The notes under the pieces: generated by a model
Told to the model about the DNA's origin: nothing
Seen by the model: the letters and a program-made list of their open reading frames with translations, nothing else
Databases searched by the model: none
Program-made: the position numbers and the translations under genes
In this document: positions 1 through 8,350 of the stretch, piece by piece
Layout: every line of letters begins with the position of its first letter
Position numbering within the stretch: position 1 is the first letter of the stretch
Source: Acidocella aminolytica 101 = DSM 11237
GTDB taxonomy: Bacteria; Pseudomonadota; Alphaproteobacteria; Acetobacterales; Acetobacteraceae
DNA length: 46,566 bases
Assembly (NCBI RefSeq): GCF_900129125.1
Contig: NZ_FQVJ01000007.1
Coordinates: 1-46,566 of the forward strand
Reading direction: 5' to 3'

Positions 1-860
1 AGGGCGGACCAGGAGCCGACATCTGACCAGCCAAGCGCGGCGGGCACCACGGCGGCCTTTTGGGTTTTCTCGGCGATGGCGTAGTCGATCGAGATATCCG
101 GCGCGGCGCTGAAGGCAGGCGCGTCCAGCCGGATGAAGTCGAGGTCGGTCTTGCGCGCGGCCATTGCGGCGCGCACCGCGGCCAGCACGTCCGGCGCCAG
201 GGTCTGCATCTCCTCCAGAATCACATCCGCGCGGAAAACGAACATGCCGGAATTCCAGAGATAACCGCCTTCCTCCAGCATTGCGCCCGCGCGGGTGGTG
301 TCAGGTTTTTCAATGAAGCGGTCCAGCCGGTAGACGCCGGACAGAGCGTCCAGGGGCGCCCCCTGGGAAATATAGCCATAGCCGGTTTCCGGCGCCGTGG
401 GCTGCATGCCGAACATCACGATATGCCCTGCCTGCGCAGCCTGGGCCGCGGCGCCCAGCGCCTTGTGCAATGCGGGCAGGTCCTGAATTGCGGCGTCCGC
501 AGCCATGATCCACAGCACGGCATGTGGGTTTGCCTCGGCCGCCAGCAAAGCAGCGGCGGCGATGGCGGGGGCTGAATTGCGCCCCACTGGTTCCAGTAAA
601 ATCTGCGGCTCTTGTAGCCCCGCATCACGCAGCTGTTCCGCGACAACAAAGCGATGCTCCTGATTGGCGATGACAATCGGCGCCGTAAAGCCCGGCCCGG
701 CTGCGCGAAGGGCGGTTTCAGCCAGCATCGAGGCGTTGGAGATCAGCGGCCAGAATTGTTTCGGGAAGCTCTTGCGTGAAACTGGCCAGAGCCTGGTGCC
801 CGAACCGCCGCACAAGATAACGGGAACAATTCTTTCCACCGCAGCCTGGTCTGGCATCAT
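1..860 (-). CDS. manC: Mannose-1-phosphate guanylyltransferase, N-terminal part (cut by window edge)
   Basis: This enzyme makes GDP-mannose from mannose-1-phosphate and GTP in the cytoplasm, feeding exopolysaccharide, LPS or capsule synthesis. I read it from the reverse strand: two adjacent ATGs (860 and 857) open a frame that stays open to base 1, about 286 codons. Near the start lies the nucleotidyltransferase signature GGSGTRLWPVSR, then LLEPVGRNSAPAI, FIEKPD and, at the left edge, WSDVGSWSAL, all typical of the ManC/RfbM family. The stop codon and the rest of the protein, including any C-terminal cupin mannose-6-phosphate isomerase domain, lie outside the window, so single- and bifunctional forms cannot be told apart. 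It is divergent from the creatininase-family gene, with 73 bases between the starts. Confidence 0.93.
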   Translation of the reverse strand, partial: MMPDQAAVERIVPVILCGGSGTRLWPVSRKSFPKQFWPLISNASMLAETALRAAGPGFTAPIVIANQEHRFVVAEQLRDAGLQEPQILLEPVGRNSAPAIAAAALLAAEANPHAVLWIMAADAAIQDLPALHKALGAAAQAAQAGHIVMFGMQPTAPETGYGYISQGAPLDALSGVYRLDRFIEKPDTTRAGAMLEEGGYLWNSGMFVFRADVILEEMQTLAPDVLAAVRAAMAARKTDLDFIRLDAPAFSAAPDISIDYAIAEKTQKAAVVPAALGWSDVGSWSA

Positions 861-933
861 ACCCCCATATTTAGTGGGGCTGAGTTAAACCGCGTGCCTG
901 GAAACTGTCCAGCGAGCCGGGCAGAGTAGGCGC

Positions 934-1725
934 ATGACGCAAGATATTTTTCCCGTCCGGTTGCAGGACCTCACCGCGCCGGACTTCGCCGCCCTGCTGA
1001 CTCGCCGCCCGGTGATTTTGTTACCGCTGGGCAGCCATGAGGATCATGGCCCGCATCAGCCGATGGGGGATTTTTTTTTGGCGGATCTATTGGCCGCGCG
1101 AATCGCTGAATGCGCGCGGGCGACCGGAACGCCTTGCCTGGTGGCGCCCGCCTTGCCGTTTGGCGTCGCGGATTATTTCGGCTCCAGCCCTGGCGGGCTG
1201 GCTTTGGCGCCGGAGAGTTTCCGCCGAGTACTAACGGATCTGCTGGATGGGTTGCTACGTCACGGGCTGGACCGGATTGTGATTCTCAACGCCCATGGCG
1301 GCAACGTGCCGGTGGTGCATGAGGTAACGCTGGAGATCAGGCGCCGCCAAAACGTAGTGATCCCGTCTTTTTATCTTTGGAAAATCGCCCGGCAGCTCAT
1401 GGAACGCCGGACCGGCGCAGGGGCGCGATTTGGCCATGGGGCTGAGCCTCTTTTATCGTTGAACATGGCACTGCGGACGGATTGTGTGCAGGCTGGCACG
1501 GCGCCTGTTGAGGGTGGTGACATGCTGGGGCTCACCGTCAAGGATTTCGGCGCGCTGGATTTTGAAGGGCTGACGGTGGAGGCGCCGCTGGAATTCAATG
1601 CCGTTGCCAAACCTGCCATAGAGGCCGCCTGGGCCGAGGGCAGCGCCGCGCTGGGCGACGCCGTCGCAGCGGATCTGGTGGCCGCTGGGGCACGGTTTGT
1701 GGCTCACATCGCCGCACAGAGCTGA
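934..1725 (+). CDS. Creatininase-family amidohydrolase
   Basis: A 263-residue member of the creatininase/creatinine amidohydrolase superfamily, metal-dependent enzymes that open cyclic amides or act on formamides. Family metal and catalytic motifs are visible: GSHEDHGPH (residues 33-41) followed by D46, LNAHGGN (118-124) and GHGAE (167-171). There is no signal peptide, so it should be cytosolic. The family includes creatininase, the riboflavin-pathway formamide hydrolase ArfB and the mycofactocin-type MftE, and sequence alone does not pick a substrate. The coding sequence contains a run of nine T at 1071-1079, read in frame as Asp-Phe-Phe-Leu. It converges on gabT and shares a terminator hairpin with it. 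Upstream it is divergent from manC with no obvious functional link. Confidence 0.85.
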   Translation: MTQDIFPVRLQDLTAPDFAALLTRRPVILLPLGSHEDHGPHQPMGDFFLADLLAARIAECARATGTPCLVAPALPFGVADYFGSSPGGLALAPESFRRVLTDLLDGLLRHGLDRIVILNAHGGNVPVVHEVTLEIRRRQNVVIPSFYLWKIARQLMERRTGAGARFGHGAEPLLSLNMALRTDCVQAGTAPVEGGDMLGLTVKDFGALDFEGLTVEAPLEFNAVAKPAIEAAWAEGSAALGDAVAADLVAAGARFVAHIAAQS

Positions 1726-1732
1726 CGCAAAA

Positions 1733-1760
1733 AAAGCCGCCTTTGTGAAAAGGCGGCTTT
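1733..1760. terminator. Bidirectional intrinsic terminator between creatininase-family gene and gabT
   Basis: Perfect 12-bp inverted repeat AAAGCCGCCTTT / AAAGGCGGCTTT with a 4-base loop (1745-1748). A and T tracts on the two sides allow it to work in both directions. It lies 7 bases after the creatininase-family stop and 17 bases beyond the gabT stop. Confidence 0.9.
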
Positions 1761-1777
1761 CCAGGACCAACGCGCTG

Positions 1778-3052
1778 TTACGCGGTGGCGAGGGAGGCTT
1801 CGAGGATATCCAGCCCTTCATCTAGCAGCTCATCGGAGATGGTGAGCGGCATCAGCAGGCGGATGGCATTGCCGAACACGCCGCAGGAGAGCAGGATCAG
1901 CCCTTTATCCTTCGCCGTGGCCAAAATCTTCTTGGTGGTGTCCGGGTCTGGCTCGCCGGTAGATTTCACCACGTCAAAGGCGATCATGGCGCCCGGGCCA
2001 CGGATGCCGGAGATCGGGTGGGTATCGTTGCGCTGGGAGATGGCTTCCAGCCGCGCCTTCATCTTGGTGCCGATCACATTGGCGCGCTCAACCAGCTTTT
2101 CTTCCTTGATTACGTCCAGCACCGCCAGCGCGGCGGCGCAGGCCAGCGGCGACCCGGCATAGGTGCCGCCGAGGCCGCCCGGCTCGGCGGCGTCCATGAT
2201 CTCGGCCTTGCCGATTACGCCGGAGAGCGGGAACCCGCCCGCCAGAGACTTCGCAACGGTCATGATGTCCGGCTTGATCGCGCTATGCTCGATGGCAAAC
2301 ATCTTGCCGGTGCGGGCAAAGCCGGTCTGCACCTCGTCCACCACCAGGAGAATGCCGTGCTGGTCGCAGATCTTGCGCAGCCCCACCAGCAGTTCCTCTG
2401 GGGCCGGCAGGAAGCCGCCTTCGCCCTGCACGGGCTCGATGGTGATGGCGGCAACGCGCGAGGGCTCAATGTCCGCGCGGAACAGCATTTCGAGATATTT
2501 CAGGGAGTCTTCCACCGTCACGGCGAACTGCTCGTGCGGGAAGGGCACATGGTAGATTTCCGCCGGCATCGGCGCGAATTTCTTCTTGTAAGGCAGCACC
2601 TTACCGGTCATCGCCATGGTGAGCATGGTGCGGCCATGATAACCGCCGGCGAAGGTGATCACGCCGGGACGACCAGTATGGGCGCGGGCAATCTTAATGG
2701 CGTTTTCCAACGCCTCGGCGCCAGTGGTGAAGAAGATGGTCTTGGCCGGGCCTTCGATCGGTGCCAGTGCGTTCAGCTTCTCGGCCAGCTCGATATAGCT
2801 GTCATAGGGCGCCACCTGGAAGCAAGTATGGGTGAAGGCGTCCATCTGCTTCTGCACGGCGGCCATCACCTTCGGGTGGCGGTGGCCGGTGTTCAGCACC
2901 GCGATGCCGCCCGCGAAATCGATATAGCGTTTGCCTTCGATATCCCACAGTTCGGAATTCTCCGCTTTTGCGGCGAATACCGCATGGGCGTTGCCCACGC
3001 CGCGCGGCACAGCCGCCATGCGGCGCGCCATCATTTCGCTATTCGTGCTCAT
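1778..3052 (-). CDS. gabT: 4-aminobutyrate aminotransferase
   Basis: PLP-dependent class III aminotransferase that moves the amino group of GABA (and probably 5-aminovalerate) to 2-oxoglutarate, giving succinate semialdehyde and glutamate. The 424-residue protein follows E. coli GabT closely along its whole length: PRGVG near the start, FAGGIAVLNTGHRHP (47-60), SYHGRT-type loop GGYHGRT (136-142), VVDEVQTG (237-244) and the Schiff-base lysine K268 in TVAKSLAGG. A frame-compatible ATG at 3085 would add 11 residues, but ATG 3052 matches the family start (MSTNSE, compare MNSNKE). No succinate-semialdehyde dehydrogenase gene lies next to it, so the second catabolic step must be encoded elsewhere. 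A plausible promoter lies at 3106-3134. The gene converges on the creatininase-family gene. Confidence 0.95.
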   Translation of the reverse strand: MSTNSEMMARRMAAVPRGVGNAHAVFAAKAENSELWDIEGKRYIDFAGGIAVLNTGHRHPKVMAAVQKQMDAFTHTCFQVAPYDSYIELAEKLNALAPIEGPAKTIFFTTGAEALENAIKIARAHTGRPGVITFAGGYHGRTMLTMAMTGKVLPYKKKFAPMPAEIYHVPFPHEQFAVTVEDSLKYLEMLFRADIEPSRVAAITIEPVQGEGGFLPAPEELLVGLRKICDQHGILLVVDEVQTGFARTGKMFAIEHSAIKPDIMTVAKSLAGGFPLSGVIGKAEIMDAAEPGGLGGTYAGSPLACAAALAVLDVIKEEKLVERANVIGTKMKARLEAISQRNDTHPISGIRGPGAMIAFDVVKSTGEPDPDTTKKILATAKDKGLILLSCGVFGNAIRLLMPLTISDELLDEGLDILEASLATA

Positions 3053-3105
3053 CCTGGTCGCATCTCCATCGCGTGAATCAATCACCGCCTCGCGGTGCGT
3101 TTAAG

Positions 3106-3134
3106 ATTATAAACACAAGGCGCGCGGGTGGCGA
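3106..3134 (-). promoter_or_regulatory. Candidate sigma70-type promoter for gabT
   Basis: On the minus strand, TCGCCA (3134-3129), 17 bases, then a perfect TATAAT (3111-3106). It sits about 54 bases before the gabT start and in the only AT-rich patch of this intergenic region. The -35 is only 4 of 6, so the call rests mostly on the -10. Confidence 0.45.
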
Positions 3135-3185
3135 GTCGATTCGGAGTGGCTTAGCAGGCGGCTGTCGGCTTTTTTTCGAAATCTG

Positions 3186-3431
3186 TCAGGCTCGGGAAAG
3201 GGCAGGGGTATTTTCGATTCTAGACACACGGGCCAGAGGCGGACCGTCCTGGCAGGCAGTGAGGCAGCTTTGCAGCGCGGCCTCGGGTCCGGCGAGCACG
3301 GCTTCCACCGTGCCATCCGTAAGGTTACGGACCCAGCCAGTGAGGCCACGCGCGCGGGCGGTTTGGGCCAGCCAGTCCCGGTAGCCAACACCCTGCACCC
3401 GGCCATGGATGACAAGGTGGCGCGCGATCAC
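3186..3431 (-). CDS. Acylphosphatase, possibly frameshifted at the C-terminus
   Basis: Small cytosolic enzyme hydrolysing carboxyl-phosphate bonds such as those in acetyl- or carbamoyl-phosphate. The 81-residue product has the family signature GRVQGVGYRDW (10-20) with the phosphate-binding Arg18, and GWVRNLTDGTVEAVLAG (32-48) with the catalytic Asn36. Family members usually run to about 90 residues and end in a short strand with a conserved aromatic residue; here the frame stops after VSRIENTPALSRA. The next frame reads IPLPFPEPDRFRKKADS, which looks more like the missing end, so one base may be lost in the A4 run (T4 on the plus strand at 3211-3214). The start ATG overlaps the stop of the ATP12 gene by 4 bases, so the gene is translated as the last member of the asmA operon. 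Confidence 0.85.
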   Translation of the reverse strand: MIARHLVIHGRVQGVGYRDWLAQTARARGLTGWVRNLTDGTVEAVLAGPEAALQSCLTACQDGPPLARVSRIENTPALSRA

Positions 3432-4123
3432 GGGGCAACCAGCCGCAGAAAGCGGATAGCGTCCTCAACCTCCGCGAGGATTTTGCCGCGCTTGAGGGAG
3501 TCCTCCTCGTCCTCGCCCCATTGCTCGGTCTGCCAGAGCTCATCCAGCGAGGCGGCGGCGCAGGCGGTTTCGGGCAGCAGCAGGCCCTCGGCGGTGGCCA
3601 GGCCCAGCACGAAACTGCCCAGTACCGGAATCAGCACCCCCAGCGCCGCCAGCTCATAATCGCTGCGGGCGGCGAGCAGCGAATCGAGCTTGCCCGCCGT
3701 CCAGGGGAGCTGATTCACCGGCATCAGCCCGTTGGTGGTGATGAGGCCGATGCCATGGGCGGAATCCAGCCAGCGCAGCCAGGGGTCCCATTCCTCATGC
3801 TGGCGGGCAACCAGGGTAGGCGGGCTGTCCGCCCGGTAGCAGAGCAGGTCGTTCAACCCATAAGCGGCGAGTTGCGCGATGATCTCTGCCCGGTGCGGGG
3901 CCACGCGCTCCTGTGCGGTGCAGACAAGCTGGGTCAATGGCAGGTCGTTCGGCGAGAACTCGGCTTTCGCCACTGCCCATTCCTGGGCGATGGCCGCGGC
4001 CAGCTTCTTGTACGGCACGGTCATTTCCGCGCCGCTGGGTAGTTTCACCGCGCGGCTGTCCAGCAGAACGCCGTAAAGGCCACCCGTCTCAACCGGGGTT
4101 GCGTTCGACCAAAATCGTTTCAT
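3428..4123 (-). CDS. ATP12-family F1-ATPase assembly chaperone
   Basis: 231-residue ATP12-family protein. In mitochondria ATP12 holds the F1 alpha subunit before assembly with beta; bacterial members are found mainly in alphaproteobacteria and are presumed to do the same. Family features include the N-terminal KRFW, a GVLLDSRAVKLPSG stretch (residues 18-31), AAAIAQEW (42-49), LPLTQLVCTAQERV (61-74), and a DLLCYRA..P..L...Q...WDPWL block in the middle. The sequence ends with the usual acidic/helical tail including EVEDAIRFL. It overlaps asmA upstream and the acylphosphatase gene downstream by 4 bases each, arguing for translational coupling. F1Fo genes themselves are not in this window. Confidence 0.85.
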   Translation of the reverse strand: MKRFWSNATPVETGGLYGVLLDSRAVKLPSGAEMTVPYKKLAAAIAQEWAVAKAEFSPNDLPLTQLVCTAQERVAPHRAEIIAQLAAYGLNDLLCYRADSPPTLVARQHEEWDPWLRWLDSAHGIGLITTNGLMPVNQLPWTAGKLDSLLAARSDYELAALGVLIPVLGSFVLGLATAEGLLLPETACAAASLDELWQTEQWGEDEEDSLKRGKILAEVEDAIRFLRLVAP

Positions 4124-6747
4124 TGCCCAAGAAGTGCTTTCAACAGATCGCGGGGGCCGCTGGCGGGCTGGCTGCTGCTCCCGGAAGTTGAGGTGCCGGT
4201 ACTGCTGGTGCTGGCGGCCGGTGCAGGGGCGGGGCCGGATTGACCCATGCGGGCCAGATTGAGCGCGGCGGGGCAGACATCACCTTGCGTGCTGTTGCTC
4301 CCTGTCAGCGCGCCCGCCACCTTATCCAGCAGCGAATTGCTGCCCAGCGCCTGTTGCAGCGAGCTGCCGCCCAGCCCCACGGCGGCCTGCGACGCGGCGG
4401 CCACGGCGGCTTCCGGGGCCACGCCATAATGCGGCGCCAGGAAGGTGCCGGTGACGGAGACCGGCACGGTGATGTTGCTGCCGCCCACGCGTAGGCGGGG
4501 CTTCAGCACCAGCCCGAGCGTTTCGTCGGCAAAGTTCAGGGTGCCGCCGCCCACCATCAGCAGGCGGCTGGAATCCAGGGCCAGGGCTTTCACCACGCCG
4601 GAGCCGTTATTGGTATCCAACCGCAGGGCCAAGCAGCGCACCGTCACCGGCCCCTGCGAGCCGACGAGATTGGCGGGTAGCCCCGCCGATTGCAGCGCGC
4701 TGCCGAACAGCTTGCCAAGCGCTGCGCCATCCACCACCCCATTGACGCTGGCGAGGCCAAACTGGCCGGTCACGGAGCCCAGAATGGCGGGAAGGGCATT
4801 GCCGTGCGCGGTGGCATTCAGCCGCAGCTGCGCGGTGCCTTTGGCCGCGCCGGGCAGGCCAAAGGCTTCCAACATGGGGTGCAGCGCCAAGGCCGGGGCG
4901 TTGAGCTTCAGCGTCTCGGTGGCGGGGGCCACGCTGGCATCGATGCTGCCTGAGGCCGAGATGGTGCCTCCTGGCGACTGGCCGGTGAACGGGTTGAGGG
5001 TCAGCACCCCGTCTTTGAGCACCAGATGGGCCTGCACGCCGGTATAGGTGGCCTTGTTGTAAATCAGGTTGTTGGCGCTCAGCTCAATATCTGCATTGGC
5101 CTGGCGCAGCAGGGGGAGTGGTAGGGCGATATTGGGTACGGCCTGGGCAGGCTGGGACGCGGCGGGCGCTGGCGCGGCGGCGGATGGTTGCGGCGCGGGC
5201 AGGGCGGCCAGCAGCGCATCCAGATTGGCCTTGGCGATGTTCAGATTCGCTTCCACGTCGGGGGTGGCGCCGAGATTGACCCGCGCATCGCCGCCCAGGC
5301 TCGCATTGTCCATGTTGGCGGTGAGGCTGTTGAACCCGATGGCATGGTCCAGCCCTTGCCCGCCAGGATCAATCAAGGTGGTTTTGACCAGGATATTCTT
5401 CCAGGCTGGCAGCTTGGCGCCGGCAGCGGCGGACAGGCTGGAAAGGTCAGGGATGTTCAGCGTCAGCCCCAGCGCGGCGCCGGTCAGGCGGCGCGGGGTA
5501 GCGATGCCGCCGGTCAGGCTCAGGCTGGCATTGCCCAGGCTCGCGTTGAGACTTTCAGAGAAGCTCGCGGCGGGCGGGTTCTGGGCGGGCAGCAGCGCGG
5601 GCGGAACGAAGGCGCTGGGCGCGGTGAAATCGGCCTGGATCACAAAAGGCGATGTCCCCAGCGCGCCCTTAGCGCTAAATGTGCCGGATTTGGCGAGGCT
5701 GGGCAGATTCAACTCTGCCGACGCCAGGGTCAGCCCGGCCCGTAGGCTGGAAAGATCAGACGCCCCGGCCTTAAGCACGACATTGCTGATCGCGGGCAGC
5801 GCGGTGCCTTGGTCCTTAAGCGTGGCCGTGGCGGTCAAGTCGTGCAAGGCAGGCAGTTTCAGCCCGCCCAGCCAGTCCGCGGGCAGGGCCGCGCCCAGCT
5901 TTTCCAGCGCCGGGATGTTGGTGGTGAGGGTCAGGTCGTACCCGCGGGCATTTTGCGGGCTTTTCACCTGGCCTTGCAGCTTGGCGGTGGCATCGGCGAA
6001 CTTGAAGGCCAGATCAACCGGCCACGGGCCGGTGCTGGCGCCGGTCAGCCCAGCCACGGGGCCGACCACGCCCGCCAGGCTCAATGGCGCATTGCCCAGC
6101 GTCGCGCTGCCGGAGAGATGCAGCGGCGCGCTGATGGAGGCGGCGCGCCCGGCCAGCCGCGTAAGCTGAATGATATACGGTTGCCCGCCGTCATGGGGGC
6201 GTATGATGATCTGCCCGTTCTCCAGCGATACGGATTCGAGCGCAATCTGATAGCCACCCGCGTCGCTGGCGGGGGTGGGTATGGCGGTGCCGGTTTGCGG
6301 CCGTGCGGTGTTGAGCTTCCAGTCCGCCTGCCCGTTAACGTTGCGTTCCAGATACAGCTTCGGTCCGACCAGCTTGAGATCCAGAATATCCAGCTCATGG
6401 CGCAGCAGCGGCAGTAGCGCGATCTGCGCCTGCACTTCATCCAGCGTCAGCAAGCGCGGGTCGGCGAAGCCCGAGGGGTTGGACAGGCTGAGATTGGTGG
6501 CGGCCAAGGTGGGGGTGAGGGAGATTTTCAGCCGGATCGGCCCGCCAATGGTGAGCGTGCGGCCCGTGGCCTTTTGGACGGCGGCAATAATCTGCGGTGC
6601 ATAGGCGTTGGGGTTGAACTGGGCGATAAACACGCCAAGCCCCACCACGGGCACCATGATAATGACCAGAATGGCCAGAAAAATATAGCGCCGCCAGCGC
6701 CGGGGCTGAGGTTTCTGGTGAGAAACGGGTGCTCTGTGCCTGTCCAT
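4120..6747 (-). CDS. AsmA-family inner-membrane-anchored protein
   Basis: 875-residue AsmA-family protein, a group of inner-membrane-anchored periplasmic proteins related to bridge-like lipid transfer proteins and linked to outer-membrane phospholipid homeostasis. A basic N-terminus (RRWRR) precedes one transmembrane helix (about 20-44), then the AsmA domain start (PNAYAPQIIAAVQKATGRTLTI...). The long middle is rich in beta-strand-like repeats of Leu/Ala/Ser. A late block with GGTISASGSID and LNATAHGNALPAILGSVTGQFGL matches the AsmA C-terminal region, followed by a low-complexity Ser/Thr/Pro tail. It is the first gene of the three-gene minus-strand operon with ATP12 and acylphosphatase. The exact AsmA subgroup (AsmA, TamB-like, YicH-like) cannot be assigned by eye. 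Confidence 0.85.
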   Translation of the reverse strand: MDRHRAPVSHQKPQPRRWRRYIFLAILVIIMVPVVGLGVFIAQFNPNAYAPQIIAAVQKATGRTLTIGGPIRLKISLTPTLAATNLSLSNPSGFADPRLLTLDEVQAQIALLPLLRHELDILDLKLVGPKLYLERNVNGQADWKLNTARPQTGTAIPTPASDAGGYQIALESVSLENGQIIIRPHDGGQPYIIQLTRLAGRAASISAPLHLSGSATLGNAPLSLAGVVGPVAGLTGASTGPWPVDLAFKFADATAKLQGQVKSPQNARGYDLTLTTNIPALEKLGAALPADWLGGLKLPALHDLTATATLKDQGTALPAISNVVLKAGASDLSSLRAGLTLASAELNLPSLAKSGTFSAKGALGTSPFVIQADFTAPSAFVPPALLPAQNPPAASFSESLNASLGNASLSLTGGIATPRRLTGAALGLTLNIPDLSSLSAAAGAKLPAWKNILVKTTLIDPGGQGLDHAIGFNSLTANMDNASLGGDARVNLGATPDVEANLNIAKANLDALLAALPAPQPSAAAPAPAASQPAQAVPNIALPLPLLRQANADIELSANNLIYNKATYTGVQAHLVLKDGVLTLNPFTGQSPGGTISASGSIDASVAPATETLKLNAPALALHPMLEAFGLPGAAKGTAQLRLNATAHGNALPAILGSVTGQFGLASVNGVVDGAALGKLFGSALQSAGLPANLVGSQGPVTVRCLALRLDTNNGSGVVKALALDSSRLLMVGGGTLNFADETLGLVLKPRLRVGGSNITVPVSVTGTFLAPHYGVAPEAAVAAASQAAVGLGGSSLQQALGSNSLLDKVAGALTGSNSTQGDVCPAALNLARMGQSGPAPAPAASTSSTGTSTSGSSSQPASGPRDLLKALLGQ

Positions 6748-6791
6748 GCGCAGGAATTAGTCGCTTTTCCGGCAATAGACGAGAGGCAAGC

Positions 6792-6820
6792 TTGTGAAAG
6801 AGCGCAACACGCGCTATGCG
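6792..6820 (+). promoter_or_regulatory. Candidate promoter for tRNA-Leu (and possibly tig)
   Basis: TTGTGA (6792-6797), 17-base spacer, TATGCG (6815-6820), about 26 bases before the mature tRNA 5' end. The -35 is reasonable and the -10 weak. The position is right for a tRNA promoter in the divergent region between asmA and tRNA-Leu. Confidence 0.35.
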
Positions 6821-6846
6821 CCGCGGCTTAAGTTATAGGCCCAGAG

Positions 6847-6931
<85 letters not shown>

Positions 6932-6972
6932 AATGGGACTAAGGTTTTGATTATATTGAGGTTAGTTTGTCC

Positions 6973-8295
6973 ATGCAGGTCACAGAGACGCTCTCCGACG
7001 GCTTGAAGCGCGGCTTCACGGTCGTGGTTCCCGAACCCGAGCTGGCCGCCAAGCGTGAGAAGCGTTTGGCCGAGCTTAGCAAAACCATCCAGATGCCGGG
7101 CTTCCGCCCGGGCAAGGTGCCCATGAACATCGTGCGCAAGCGCTATGGCGAGGCCGTGGCGGCCGAGATCGTCGAGGGCGCGGTGAACGAGGCACACTCC
7201 CAGCTGCTTTCCGAGCGTAATCTGCGCCCGGCCATGCAGCCGAAGCTAGAGATCGTGAAGCCGGGTACCGAATCCGACCTGGAATTCACTGTCGAGATGG
7301 AAATCCTCCCCGAGGTCACCATCCCGGACCTGGCCGATGTGTCCCTCTCCAAGCCCGTCGCTGCTGTAAGCGATGAGAAGCTGGACGAGGCACTGAAGAA
7401 CATCGCCGAGCAGCGCAAGAGCTTCGCCAAGGTTGAGGAAGAGCGCCCCGCCGCCGCCGGTGAGCAGCTGAAGGTGGATTTCGTCGGCAAGATCGACGGC
7501 GTGGCCTTCGAGGGCGGCACGGCTGAGGACGTGGCGCTGGTTGTGGCCGGTCCAGGCTTCATCCCCGGCTTCACCGAGCAGGTTGAGGGCATGAAGGTCG
7601 GTGAGACCAAGATCATTACCGTGACCTTCCCCGAGGATTACGGCGCGAAGGATCTGGCCGGCAAGACCGCCGAGTTCGAGATCACCGCCAAGGAGTTGGC
7701 GGTGGCCGAGGTTCCGGCGATCGATGACGAGCTGGGCAAGGCGGTCGGTCTGGAAGGGCTGGAGCAACTGAAAGAGCGCGTGAAGGAACAGATCGGCAAC
7801 GAATATGCCGGGATGACCCGCTCCAAGCTGAAGCGCGCCCTGCTGGACGTGCTGGCTGACAAGGCGCAGTTCGAGGCGCCGGTCTCCTTGGTGGATGCCG
7901 AGTTCGATGCGATCTGGGGCCAGGTCCAGGCTGAAAAGGAAGCTGGTGAGCAGGACCCCGAAGATGCGGGCAAGGATGAAGAGACGCTGAAGGCTGAGTA
8001 CAAGGCCATCGCTGACCGCCGCGTGCGCCTGGGGCTGCTGGTTGCCGAAATCGGCCGCGCCAACGACGTGCAGGTGACCGACCAGGAACTGCAGCGCGCC
8101 ATGTTCAACGAGGCGATGCGCTATGGGCCTCAGGCCATGCAGGTTGTGGAATTCTTCCGCAAGAACCCGCAGCAGATGGAGCGTTTCCGCGGCCCGATCT
8201 TCGAGGACAAGGTGATCGACCATTTGCTCGGCAGCGTGAAGCAGGACGAGGTTGAGGTTTCCGCCGAAGAGCTGGCCAAAGACCCGGAAGCGTAA
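6973..8295 (+). CDS. tig: Trigger factor
   Basis: Ribosome-associated chaperone and peptidyl-prolyl isomerase that meets nascent chains at the exit tunnel. The 440-residue protein has the N-terminal ribosome-binding domain with the signature PGFRPGKVP (about 43-51, the L23-contact loop), a central FKBP-type domain (about 150-245, including VDFVGKIDGVAFEGG and GFIPGFTEQVEGM) and a long helical C-terminal domain. ATG 6973 gives MQVTET, matching E. coli MQVSVE. The GAGG at 6958-6961 is 11 bases from this ATG but 5 bases from an in-frame TTG at 6967, which would add two residues, so the TTG cannot be excluded. It heads the block tig-clpP-clpX-lon, the standard order in this group. Confidence 0.97.
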   Translation: MQVTETLSDGLKRGFTVVVPEPELAAKREKRLAELSKTIQMPGFRPGKVPMNIVRKRYGEAVAAEIVEGAVNEAHSQLLSERNLRPAMQPKLEIVKPGTESDLEFTVEMEILPEVTIPDLADVSLSKPVAAVSDEKLDEALKNIAEQRKSFAKVEEERPAAAGEQLKVDFVGKIDGVAFEGGTAEDVALVVAGPGFIPGFTEQVEGMKVGETKIITVTFPEDYGAKDLAGKTAEFEITAKELAVAEVPAIDDELGKAVGLEGLEQLKERVKEQIGNEYAGMTRSKLKRALLDVLADKAQFEAPVSLVDAEFDAIWGQVQAEKEAGEQDPEDAGKDEETLKAEYKAIADRRVRLGLLVAEIGRANDVQVTDQELQRAMFNEAMRYGPQAMQVVEFFRKNPQQMERFRGPIFEDKVIDHLLGSVKQDEVEVSAEELAKDPEA

Positions 8296-8303
8296 GAAAT
8301 AGC

Positions 8304-8325
8304 CGCCCTTTGAGAAAAAAGGGCG
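8304..8325 (+). terminator. Hairpin after tig, no T-tract
   Basis: Perfect 8-bp stem CGCCCTTT / AAAGGGCG with a 6-base loop (GAGAAA), 9 bases after the tig stop. No U-run follows, so it is a weak terminator or a 3'-end stabilising hairpin. Confidence 0.45.
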
Positions 8326-8350
8326 CCTCGAAATATCTGAAGTTTGGGCC

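Noticed and set aside
2018-3076. 352-codon plus-strand open frame
   Set aside because: It lies entirely antisense to gabT, and its His/Gly/Arg-rich composition is that of a high-GC shadow frame. gabT has clear homology.
5069-6169. 366-codon plus-strand open frame
   Set aside because: Antisense to the AsmA-family gene, low-complexity Ala/Arg/Ser composition and no recognisable domain.
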